Below are positions 1-5,352 of a stretch of 5,352 bases of DNA, piece by piece (the first letter of the stretch is position 1; every line of letters starts with the position of its first letter). The notes under the pieces were generated by a model. It had not been told where the DNA came from and ran no database searches. It was given only the letters and a program-made list of their open reading frames with translations. Location: NCBI GenBank assembly GCA_946631805.1, contig CAMPAJ010000134.1, positions 1 through 5,352 on the forward strand, in the 5' to 3' direction. A program made the position numbers and the translations under genes. Origin of the DNA: an uncultured Eggerthellaceae bacterium (GTDB lineage Bacteria; Actinomycetota; Coriobacteriia; Coriobacteriales; Eggerthellaceae).

Positions 1-1292
1 GACTCGATCTGGCGAATGCGCTCGCGCGTGACGCCGAACTCGCGCCCGACTTCTTCGAGCGTGCGCGGATGGCCGTCTTCCAAACCGAAGCGCAGGCTTA
101 TGACCTTGCGCTCGCGCTCGGCAAGCCCGTCGAGGACCTTGCCCAGCTGCTCCTGCAGCATGCTGAAGCTCGCGGCATCGGGCGGGACAACGGCCTCGTT
201 GTCTTCGATGAAGTCGCCGAGCTGCGAATCCTCTTCCTCACCGATGGGCGTTTCCAGCGACACCGGCTCCTGCGAAATCTTCTGAATCTCGCGCACGCGC
301 TCGGCAGACAGGCCCATTTCCTGACCAATCTCCTCGGGAGTTGGTTCGCGGCCGAGCTCCTGCAAAAGCTGGCGCTGGATGCGCACGAGCTTGTTGATGG
401 TCTCGACCATGTGAACCGGGATGCGGATCGTGCGTGCCTGGTCGGCGATGGCGCGCGTGATGGCCTGGCGAATCCACCAGGTGGCGTACGTGCTGAACTT
501 GAAGCCCTTCTTGTAGTCGAATTTCTCGACCGCGCGGATGAGGCCCAGGTTGCCTTCCTGGATGAGGTCCAGGAACAGCATGCCGCGGCCCACATAACGC
601 TTGGCAATGGAAACGACCAGGCGCAAGTTGGCCTCGATGAGCTGCTGTTTGGCGTCCAGGCCCACCTGCTCGATGCGGCCGAGTCGACGCAGCTCGCGGC
701 GCGGCAGCTCCACGCCCTCTTCCTCGGCGCGCTCGAGCTCCTCGGTTGCGGCGACGCCGGCTTCGATCTTCATGGCCAGGTCGATTTCCTCGGCGGCCGT
801 GAGCAGCGGGACCTTGCCGATTTCTTTCAAGTACATGCGCACCGGGTCGCCCGTGAGCATAGTCACGCCCGCGTCGGTGGAACGGCGGCGGTTGGATTTG
901 ACTTTCGACCTCGACGTGACCTTGGGCAGCGCCACATCGCTTGCAGCCTTGAGCTCTTCCTCGGGGATACCCTCGAGCAGGTCTTCCTCGGTTTCGTCAA
1001 CATGGACGCTATCGGTATCGGCCTTGTCGAGTTCGACGCTCGTCACGTCGGCCTGGTCGGGTTCGGAGTCGTCTTCGTCTGCGAACTCGTCTTCGGGGGC
1101 GACGTCAACGACTTCCTCGACGGGAGCCTCGGGTTCTTTCTTGGACTTTGCTTTGCGCGAAGAGGCCTTCTTGGCAGGCGATTCCTGTGCTTCGGTCTTC
1201 TCGGGAGCGTTTTCTTTTGCTTTTGCCACGGATGACTTCCTTGCAGATAGTTCCTCATCTTGCGTGTCGGTCTTCTCTGGAATATCAGCCAC
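1..1292 (-). CDS. rpoD: Primary RNA polymerase sigma factor RpoD (sigma-70/SigA), 3' end cut by window edge
   Basis: Housekeeping sigma factor that directs RNA polymerase to -10/-35 promoters; cytoplasmic, bound to core enzyme. My translation from the GTG at 1292 gives 430 codons with no stop. Residues 2-140 are a Lys/Ala-rich then strongly acidic low-complexity extension. Region 1.2 is near 149-165 ([17 protein letters not shown]). Region 2 spans about 213-280, with [35 protein letters not shown] and the promoter-melting/-10 segment [17 protein letters not shown]. Region 3 starts at TIRIPVHM (288-295), the region 3.2 finger is near 342-364, and the region 4.2 helix-turn-helix ([20 protein letters not shown]) ends at the window edge. 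The family usually continues about 25 residues further. The large nonconserved insertion of E. coli RpoD is absent. The GTG start is chosen because a GGAAAGG site lies 8 nt upstream and the ADIPEKT-like N-terminus follows; no in-frame ATG lies nearby. The identity is very secure. Confidence 0.97.
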   Translation of the reverse strand, partial: MADIPEKTDTQDEELSARKSSVAKAKENAPEKTEAQESPAKKASSRKAKSKKEPEAPVEEVVDVAPEDEFADEDDSEPDQADVTSVELDKADTDSVHVDETEEDLLEGIPEEELKAASDVALPKVTSRSKVKSNRRRSTDAGVTMLTGDPVRMYLKEIGKVPLLTAAEEIDLAMKIEAGVAATEELERAEEEGVELPRRELRRLGRIEQVGLDAKQQLIEANLRLVVSIAKRYVGRGMLFLDLIQEGNLGLIRAVEKFDYKKGFKFSTYATWWIRQAITRAIADQARTIRIPVHMVETINKLVRIQRQLLQELGREPTPEEIGQEMGLSAERVREIQKISQEPVSLETPIGEEEDSQLGDFIEDNEAVVPPDAASFSMLQEQLGKVLDGLAERERKVISLRFGLEDGHPRTLEEVGREFGVTRERIRQIE

Positions 1293-1300
1293 GTGAACTT

Positions 1301-1307
1301 CCTTTCC
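1301..1307 (-). promoter_or_regulatory. Ribosome binding site of rpoD
   Basis: Reading the minus strand, GGAAAGG (1307 to 1301) precedes the GTG start at 1292 by 8 nt. This is good Shine-Dalgarno spacing and supports the non-ATG start codon for rpoD. Confidence 0.75.
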
Positions 1308-1318
1308 AAAAAGCCGGT

Positions 1319-1348
1319 ATTATACGTGCTGCACCCAATTTTGGGCGC
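1319..1348 (-). promoter_or_regulatory. Candidate proximal rpoD promoter with consensus -10 box
   Basis: On the minus strand a perfect TATAAT occupies 1324-1319, predicting transcription start near 1312 and a leader of about 20 nt before the GTG at 1292. No good -35 hexamer lies at 16-18 bp; the nearest TTG-type element (TTGCGC, 1350-1345) is 20 bp away. The expected -35 zone is filled by an imperfect palindrome at 1331-1348, so the promoter may depend on, or be blocked by, a bound protein. The -10 is seen directly; its use as a promoter is inferred. Confidence 0.55.
1331..1348. promoter_or_regulatory. Imperfect 18-bp palindrome in the rpoD promoter, possible operator
   Basis: GCACCCAATTTTGGGCGC pairs GC with GC at its ends and CCCAA with TTGGG inside. 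The mismatches are one pair between the arms and the two central bases. It lies from about -19 to -36 of the start predicted from the TATAAT at 1319-1324, where a repressor or a promoter-remodelling activator would sit. The symmetry is visible; the role is inferred and no known regulator consensus is claimed. Confidence 0.4.
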
Positions 1349-1364
1349 AAAGATACAGCTGAAT

Positions 1365-1394
1365 ATATTACCACGCTTTGAACATAGCTTTCAA
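1365..1394 (-). promoter_or_regulatory. Candidate distal rpoD promoter (TTGAAA-18 bp-TAATAT)
   Basis: On the minus strand, TTGAAA (1394-1389) is followed after 18 bp by TAATAT (1370-1365), close to the sigma-70 consensus. It lies in the AT-rich spacer after the priA stop. The -35 box forms one arm of an inverted repeat (TTTGAA, 7-bp centre, TTCAAA; 1377-1395), so a dimeric protein could compete with RNA polymerase here. With the TATAAT further downstream, rpoD may have tandem promoters. I see no stem with a T-tract after priA in this spacer, so readthrough from priA is also possible. Confidence 0.5.
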
Positions 1395-1429
1395 ACATTA
1401 TTAAAGTGCCATCAAAATGTAAGCATAAG

Positions 1430-3916
1430 CTACAGCAAGCTTGACGGGTCCAGGTCTACTGCCACGTTCACAGTCGCATCCGCCTTGCGTGCGCGGAACA
1501 GCGGCAGCAGCACGCGCGAGAGGTCGGCATCCAAGGGCGCCTTCACCAGGATATGCCACCTGAACGAATTGCGCAGCTTGCCGATAACACACGGCGTGGC
1601 GGCAAGGACGAGCCAGTCGTCGCCGCCGTAGTCGCGCACCTGACGCGCGATTTCGTCGTGGAGCGCGATGGTGGCGCGGCGCACGTCCTCTTCCTCGGCG
1701 CCCCACACCAGTATGTTGGCCAGGCGCATGTAGGGCGGATACCCCAGCGCCTTGCGCTTTGGCAGCTCATCACGCAGGAACAGCGCCCTGTCGTACGTTG
1801 CGGCAGCTTGTATGGCGCACGATGATGCCTCGTAGGTCTGCACCATGACCTGGCCTTCCAGCTCCGCCCTGCCCGCTCGGCCCGCCACCTGCTCTATGAG
1901 GTCGAACGTGCGCTCGGCGGCGCGGTAATCGGGCAGGTGCAGCTGCGTGTCGGCGTTGATGACGCCCACGAGCGTCACGTCATCGAAATCCAAGCCCTTG
2001 GCTATCATCTGCGTGCCCAGAAGTACGGCCACCTTTTCGGCAGCGAATTGCTCGAGGAGGCGCTGATGCGCCCCCTTGCGGCTTGTCGTGTCGGCGTCCA
2101 TGCGGATGATGGGCACGCTGCGCCCATCGAAGCTCGAGAACTCGTCGATGAGTACGCGCAGGTCATCCTCCACGCGCTGCGTACCGGCGCCGAACTTCTT
2201 GAGGTACGGGCTGCCGCATTCGGGACACGTGGGCATGGCCGGTATGCGATAACCGCAATGATGGCACATGAGCGCATTGCCCCGTTCGTGGAACGTCAGC
2301 GACGTGGAGCACGACGGGCACGTGGGGACGAAACCGCAGTCGCGGCACAGCACGAACTTGGCGAAGCCGCGCTGGTTGAGCATGAGGACCGCCTTGTGGC
2401 CTGCGGCGAGTTCGGTCTCGAGGGCCTGGGTGAGCTGCCTGGAGAACATCGAGCGCGAACCGTTAGAGAACTCGCGCGCCATATCGATGACGTGCACGGT
2501 CGGCATCGGGCGCCCGTTCGCGCGCTCGGGCAGGGCGACGCGATGCCACAGCTCGTCTTTCGCCACGGCGTACAGGCTCTCGAGGGAAGGCGTCGCCGAG
2601 CCCAGCGCCACCGCAGCTCCCGAACGGCGCGCCATCCACACGGCCACGTCGCGCGCATGGTAGCGCGGGGCGCTGTCCTGCTTGTACGAGCCTTCATGCT
2701 CCTCGTCGATGACGAAAAGCCCCACGTTGCGCAAAGGCGTGAACAGGGCCGACCGGGCACCGACAACGACGCGCGCATCACCCGAGCGCACGAAATCCCA
2801 CTGGTCGTAGCGCTCGCCGGCGCTCATGCGCGAGTGCATGACGGCGACCGTCTCGCCAAAGCGCCCGCGGAACCGCGCTACCGTCTGGGGCGTGAGCGAG
2901 ATTTCGGGCACGAGCACGCAAGCGGTCCTCCCCTGCTCCAGCACATGTTCGATGGCCTGCAGGTACACCTCGGTCTTTCCCGATCCCGTTACGCCGTCGA
3001 CGAGGATGACCTCGCCGCGGCCGGCATCGCACGCGGAGCATATGGCGGTCAGGGCGCGCGCCTGACCTTCTGTGAGCTGGGGCTTGGGCGAAGGAATGAA
3101 GCCGCTCGCATACCAGATGTGCTTGGGGACGTCCTGCGAGCCATCATCTGTGGCAGCTGGCGATGTCTGCTCGACGGCGGCGGTGTTGACGATTCGCGCA
3201 TCGACGATTTGAAGCGCGGCTTCCGAAGCTCCCGCGCTCGCAGCGTTAGTGCCAGAACGGAAACCTCCGCCCAAGCTGGATGGCTGAGCCATGCCGCGCA
3301 TGCGACGGCGGTGCTCGATGGTGATGACGCCCTTTTCGGCAAGCGACTTGAGGGTGGCCGAAACATTGCCGAACTCCAAGGCGAGCTCTGCAGCGCGCAG
3401 GTCACCGCGCTCGAGGGCTTGGAGGATCTGCTGCTGTTTGACGGCGTTTTTGCGCGGGGTGAAATCTGCAGCAGCGGGCCCCAGCGTAACCCACCTGTCG
3501 TCGACTTCCCCCGTTGCCGGGCGTTCCAGACGCCAATACCCGCCCTGCGCGCGCACCATGCGAGGTACACCGCCCGGCGGTGTGAACAAGCGCACGCATG
3601 CCGAAAGCGGCGCGATGTAGCGGCCCGAGAGCCATTGCGCGCAAGCAGCGCCCTCCTCGTCGAAATACGAATGGCTCACGGCGCGCTTGACGTACTTGAG
3701 CTTGGCGGGGTCAAGCCCGCCGGGGATGGCATCGGGCTCGCATTCGAAAAGCTCGACCACGAAGCCGACCACTTGCCTCCCGCCTAGAGGGACGACGACA
3801 GCGCAGCCCACGCATATGTCGTAATCACCCGGTTCGACCTGCTCAGGCACGCGATACGTATAGGGCGCGTCGAGCGCCTGCGTGGGGATGTCGAGTATGA
3901 CCGATGCGAGTTTCAT
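1430..3916 (-). CDS. priA: Primosomal protein N' (replication restart helicase PriA)
   Basis: PriA is a superfamily-2 3'-5' DNA helicase that recognises stalled or broken forks and starts DnaB reloading. From the ATG at 3916 the protein has 828 residues. The N-terminal 3'-end-binding domain begins MKLASVILDIPTQALDAPYTY. A winged-helix segment lies near 155-205. A low-complexity linker spans about 208-262. The helicase core carries GVTGSGKT (Walker A, 308-315), DEEH (404-407), GSATPS (439-444), GTQMIAKGLDF (634-644) and QVAGRAGR (676-683). All eight zinc-binding cysteines are present as four CxxC pairs (524/527, 533/536, 551/554, 564/567). The start is fixed by homology: the frame stays open upstream to 4054, but that stretch does not resemble PriA. 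E. coli PriA has 732 aa; the extra length here is partly the linker. rpoD follows 137 bp downstream on the same strand. All catalytic motifs look intact, so activity is expected. Confidence 0.97.
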   Translation of the reverse strand: MKLASVILDIPTQALDAPYTYRVPEQVEPGDYDICVGCAVVVPLGGRQVVGFVVELFECEPDAIPGGLDPAKLKYVKRAVSHSYFDEEGAACAQWLSGRYIAPLSACVRLFTPPGGVPRMVRAQGGYWRLERPATGEVDDRWVTLGPAAADFTPRKNAVKQQQILQALERGDLRAAELALEFGNVSATLKSLAEKGVITIEHRRRMRGMAQPSSLGGGFRSGTNAASAGASEAALQIVDARIVNTAAVEQTSPAATDDGSQDVPKHIWYASGFIPSPKPQLTEGQARALTAICSACDAGRGEVILVDGVTGSGKTEVYLQAIEHVLEQGRTACVLVPEISLTPQTVARFRGRFGETVAVMHSRMSAGERYDQWDFVRSGDARVVVGARSALFTPLRNVGLFVIDEEHEGSYKQDSAPRYHARDVAVWMARRSGAAVALGSATPSLESLYAVAKDELWHRVALPERANGRPMPTVHVIDMAREFSNGSRSMFSRQLTQALETELAAGHKAVLMLNQRGFAKFVLCRDCGFVPTCPSCSTSLTFHERGNALMCHHCGYRIPAMPTCPECGSPYLKKFGAGTQRVEDDLRVLIDEFSSFDGRSVPIIRMDADTTSRKGAHQRLLEQFAAEKVAVLLGTQMIAKGLDFDDVTLVGVINADTQLHLPDYRAAERTFDLIEQVAGRAGRAELEGQVMVQTYEASSCAIQAAATYDRALFLRDELPKRKALGYPPYMRLANILVWGAEEEDVRRATIALHDEIARQVRDYGGDDWLVLAATPCVIGKLRNSFRWHILVKAPLDADLSRVLLPLFRARKADATVNVAVDLDPSSLL

Positions 3917-3929
3917 GCCCTCAAGTATA
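3917..3929 (-). promoter_or_regulatory. -10 box and Shine-Dalgarno-like bases abutting the priA start
   Basis: On the minus strand TATACT (3929-3924) matches the -10 consensus at five of six positions and ends only 7 nt before the ATG at 3916. Transcription would therefore begin about at the start codon, giving a leaderless or nearly leaderless mRNA. A GAGGG (3922-3918) also lies 1 nt before the ATG, too close for ordinary ribosome binding. No strong -35 was found at 17 bp (ATGCGG). The bases are clear; use of the promoter is inferred. Confidence 0.45.
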
Positions 3930-4146
3930 CACGCCCCCGGCGGAAGCCGCATGCCGCGAGAGGACAGGCGAACCGTCCCGCCGCTTGACGAATGAAGGCT
4001 CTTCGCAGGATCGTCTTGCCATGCGATACATCCAACAAAAGACGAGATTATCAAAAGAAAGCGGGGTCAGTGGGCCGAACACGCGGCCGAAGCCAACGAT
4101 AGCGGGCGGCGACGGAGGCGAAGCTTCACCGAAACCCACATTCGGG

Positions 4147-4168
4147 CCGCTAGCGCAAACGCTAGCGG
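4147..4168. repeat. Perfect inverted repeat, 9-bp stem with CAAA loop
   Basis: CCGCTAGCG (4147-4155), loop CAAA, then the exact reverse complement CGCTAGCGG (4160-4168). It is the strongest hairpin in the window. No run of T follows it on either strand, so it is not a standard intrinsic terminator. Each arm also contains the short palindrome CGCTAGCG, so the DNA could instead be a double protein-binding site. Possible roles are an RNA stem-loop in a leader or an operator between the divergent genes; the sequence does not decide. Confidence 0.6.
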
Positions 4169-4170
4169 TG

Positions 4171-4195
4171 CAACCAACCTCATATCGTCTGGTTG
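4171..4195. repeat. Adjacent inverted repeat CAACCA/TGGTTG
   Basis: CAACCA (4171-4176) and TGGTTG (4190-4195) are exact reverse complements separated by 13 nt, only 2 nt after the perfect hairpin. An overlapping alternative pairs CAACC at 4175-4179 with the same right arm. Two neighbouring stems suggest a structured transcript or a compound binding region, though a 6-bp stem alone could be chance. Confidence 0.35.
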
Positions 4196-4227
4196 AGCGT
4201 ATCAGTAGGGCATATCGTGGAATTCGT

Positions 4228-4245
4228 TTGCAAATGTTTTTGCAA
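4228..4245. promoter_or_regulatory. 18-bp AT-rich palindrome TTGCAAA-TGTT-TTTGCAA, possible operator
   Basis: Perfect 7-bp arms flank a 4-bp centre, typical in size and base content of a dimeric regulator site. It lies upstream of the repeat array and of the rightward membrane gene. The right arm includes TTGCAA (4240-4245), which could double as a poor -35, with only ATTAAG-type sequence 17 bp on. It could also form a small RNA hairpin, but the stem is AT-rich with no terminator tail. Regulatory function is inferred. Confidence 0.35.
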
Positions 4246-4302
4246 CAGGCGGCTTTTCAGCAATTAAGGCCCTGATGCGGGTACTATGAGGCATCACGGT
4301 TT

Positions 4303-4509
4303 CTTGCACATGGCAGGCCAGCTGCCCTGTAGCGCATGGTGGGCCGGCCACACTGTAACGTATGACGGGGCGACTGCCCCGCAATGCATGATGGGTCGAC
4401 CGCCCGTAGCGCATGCCAGGCTGGCTACACAGTAGCGCATGCTGGACCGGCTGCTCCGTAAAGCATGGCGGGTCGGCTGCCCGGTAGCGCATGGCGGGCG
4501 GTCTACCTC
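4303..4509. repeat. Tandem array of eight 26-bp repeats (minisatellite-like)
   Basis: Units start at 4303, 4329, 4355, 4381, 4406, 4432, 4458 and 4484; seven are 26 bp and the fourth is 25 bp. The consensus reads GTAGCGCATG, then GCGGG, then YCGGCTGCCC and one variable base. ATG at unit positions 8-10 is present in all eight copies, and the second half varies most. The copies abut with no unique spacers, so this is not a CRISPR array. The period is not a multiple of three, and on the plus strand the TAG inside GTAGCG interrupts all frames, so it is not a coding repeat. The reverse complement of the consensus has no stop in any frame, which explains long but meaningless minus-strand reading frames across it. 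Several units contain short self-complementary stretches, such as GGGGC/GCCCC at 4367-4380 and GTAGC/GCTAC at 4406-4428. Confidence 0.88.
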
Positions 4510-4529
4510 ATAACGAGGAATAACCCCTT

Positions 4530-4555
4530 GTAGTGCATGAGCCGCTTGGGAGGGA
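4530..4555. repeat. Degenerate ninth repeat copy at the array's right edge
   Basis: After a 20-nt interruption (4510-4529, itself starting ATAACG like a decayed unit), GTAGTGCATG at 4530-4539 matches the first ten consensus bases with one change. The rest diverges into GGGAGGG. The ATG of this copy (4537) is in frame with the membrane-protein gene, so array and gene start are physically merged. Confidence 0.45.
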
Positions 4556-4559
4556 AAGG
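4548..4559 (+). promoter_or_regulatory. Purine-rich ribosome binding region of the membrane-protein gene
   Basis: GGGAGGG (4548-4554) runs into AAAGG (4555-4559). The ATG at 4573 lies 13 nt after AAAGG and 18 nt after GGGAGGG, longer than ideal. It is still the better choice over the in-frame ATG at 4537, whose nearest SD-like bases (GAGGA, 4514-4518) are about as far and which belongs to a repeat copy. Confidence 0.45.
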
Positions 4560-4572
4560 CATACACATACTT

Positions 4573-5352
4573 ATGGATACACTGACCGGAGGTGCCAGCG
4601 TAGCGCAGCTTGCGCCCATATGGGCTCTTGTCGCACTCGCTGCCTGCGCGGCTACCTTGGCCTGCATCATATTGCAAAGGCGAAGCACGAAACTATCGAC
4701 GATTGCCTGGGCCGTTCCATTCTGTGTGGCCGAGGCCCTCTTCGCCATATGGTGCGCGCAGGGGTTATGCGAAATCGAGCCTTCGACGTTTTGCCTATAC
4801 CAAGGACTTTTAGCAGTTCTGGGCATTGCGATCATGCAGCGCGATCGCGTCGGGACGGCCCTGCAATCGCTTGCAAACAGCGAGGTCAAAGGCAAACGCG
4901 CAGCAGGCGTCGCGCTGTCATGGGTACGCGACATCGTGCTTCTCGTCATTGCAGCACGGCTTTCGTTCCAAGCTCTGGAGCTCGCAGACAATCCCGAATG
5001 GCAACTCATCGACCCAGCGTTGTTCGACCAGGGGCTCTTGATTGTAGCGTTCGCCATCGTGGGCTTGTATTTCCTGGGGCAGCGCCGCGGAACGCCCTGC
5101 ATCGCCGTGCCCATTGTTTGCGGCATCTTCGGCTTGGTGCAGAATTTCTTGGACCTGTTCAAGAACACAGCCCTGCTGCCGAGCGACGTCCTTGCATGGC
5201 AAACGGCCGCCGCCGTGAGCGGCGGCTACACCTACACGCTACCGACCCTTGCCATCACCTGCATCGTCAGCGCGTTTGGTGCCATCGCAGCGCTCGCCTT
5301 CATCGTGCCGATCGCACGCACCGCGAAGCGCAGCGTGCCGCTCCGAACGGCA
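4573..5352 (+). CDS. Probable LTA synthase-like sulfatase family membrane protein, N-terminal membrane domain only (partial)
   Basis: An open frame runs from the ATG at 4573 to the right edge (260 codons, no stop). My translation has about seven hydrophobic segments near residues 14-35, 43-61, 75-88, 112-132, 150-168, 174-195 and 224-246. They are joined by short basic loops such as QRRSTK, MQRDR and GQRRG, as in a polytopic inner-membrane protein. Between the last two segments is a loop NTALLPSDVLAWQTAA followed by GGYTYTLP. It resembles the segment before the last membrane helix in LTA synthase/phosphoglycerol-transferase-like proteins, where a TPL-x-xxD pattern precedes the extracellular sulfatase-fold domain. 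If so, the enzyme would transfer polyol-phosphate units onto an envelope glycopolymer outside the cell. The catalytic domain is not in the window, so the call rests on this motif and topology. A start at 4537 would add MSRLGGKGIHIL. Nine cysteines in 260 residues is somewhat high. It is divergent from priA and not an operon partner. Alternative: another polytopic membrane protein of unknown function. Confidence 0.6.
   Translation, partial: MDTLTGGASVAQLAPIWALVALAACAATLACIILQRRSTKLSTIAWAVPFCVAEALFAIWCAQGLCEIEPSTFCLYQGLLAVLGIAIMQRDRVGTALQSLANSEVKGKRAAGVALSWVRDIVLLVIAARLSFQALELADNPEWQLIDPALFDQGLLIVAFAIVGLYFLGQRRGTPCIAVPIVCGIFGLVQNFLDLFKNTALLPSDVLAWQTAAAVSGGYTYTLPTLAITCIVSAFGAIAALAFIVPIARTAKRSVPLRTA

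Larger units (their letters stand above)
3931..4302. other. Divergent intergenic region between priA and the repeat array
   Basis: No gene with recognisable protein similarity was found here on either strand, and I see no tRNA, tmRNA, RNase P or SRP RNA signature. The segment has several small self-complementary elements. One is a bulged hairpin at 3962-3978 (GGAC-A-GG, loop CGAA, CC-GTCC). Others are a 5-bp stem at 4073-4088 (GGCCG/CGGCC), an imperfect palindrome at 4117-4130 around GAAGCTTC, and TGATGC/GCATCA arms at 4273-4296. CATATCGT occurs directly repeated at 4181 and 4211. TACTAT at 4282-4287 is a weak -10 candidate for the rightward gene, without a convincing -35. Stronger elements are listed separately. 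Confidence 0.5.

Noticed and set aside
69..1235. 388-codon open frame on the plus strand, antisense to rpoD
   Set aside because: Sits opposite the highly conserved sigma factor regions; long antisense frames are expected at this GC content.
1937..3787. 616-codon open frame on the plus strand, antisense to priA
   Set aside because: It lies wholly opposite the conserved priA core; its translation has no recognisable motif and looks like GC-rich shadow coding (Arg/Ala/His-rich).
3917..4054. Longer priA start, adding 46 residues upstream of the MKLASVILDI methionine
   Set aside because: PriA similarity begins at MKLASVILDI, and the added stretch overlaps the -10 box TATACT and resembles no PriA N-terminus.
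4026..4054. Upstream priA promoter TTGATA with a -10 about 17-18 bp on
   Set aside because: The -35 is fair, but the -10 candidates (ATGTAT or TGTATC) match the consensus at only two or three positions.
4147..4168. Intrinsic terminator
   Set aside because: The stem is strong, but no T-run follows on either strand and no gene ends nearby.
4303..4509. CRISPR array
   Set aside because: The units abut directly with no unique spacers, and no cas gene is near.
4202..4677. Minus-strand frames of 96 and 127 codons crossing the repeat array
   Set aside because: The reverse complement of the 26-bp repeat has no stop in any frame, so open frames arise automatically; the peptides only cycle through the repeat in shifting frames.
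4503..5168. 221-codon minus-strand frame opposite the membrane-protein gene
   Set aside because: The plus strand gives regular hydrophobic segments and an LTA-synthase-like motif; the minus-strand translation has neither.

Overview
The window comes from a GC-rich bacterium, most likely an anaerobic actinobacterium of the class Coriobacteriia (Eggerthellaceae-like). This placement is inferred from three things. The primary sigma factor has a Lys/Ala/Glu-rich, acidic N-terminal extension. PriA keeps all its helicase motifs, which the PriA of many actinomycetes does not. The third gene looks like the membrane half of the LTA-synthase-type sulfatases common in Coriobacteriia. No rRNA or species-level marker is present, so the assignment is tentative.

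Layout. Positions 1-1292 (minus strand) hold nearly all of rpoD, the housekeeping sigma-70 factor; its last roughly 25 codons lie beyond the left edge. Positions 1293-1429 form a short AT-rich spacer with two candidate rpoD promoters and two operator-like inverted repeats. Positions 1430-3916 (minus strand) hold a complete priA (828 aa), the primosomal helicase of replication restart. Positions 3917-4572 form a long divergent intergenic region. It holds a good -10 box almost touching the priA start codon, several perfect or near-perfect hairpins and palindromes, and an array of eight 26-bp tandem repeats (4303-4509) ending just before the next gene. From 4573 to the right edge (plus strand) is the start of a polytopic membrane protein, probably an LTA-synthase-like sulfatase whose catalytic domain lies outside the window.

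How the genes relate. priA and rpoD are codirectional, with no convincing terminator between them, so priA transcripts may read into rpoD, which also has promoters of its own. They serve separate core functions, replication restart and promoter recognition. The membrane gene is divergent and functionally unrelated (probable cell-envelope polymer synthesis).

The genes themselves are ordinary core genes. The least explained part is the divergent intergenic region: the 26-bp array, its possible transcription as a 5' leader, and the structured segment beside it. I found no convincing new enzyme or defence system.
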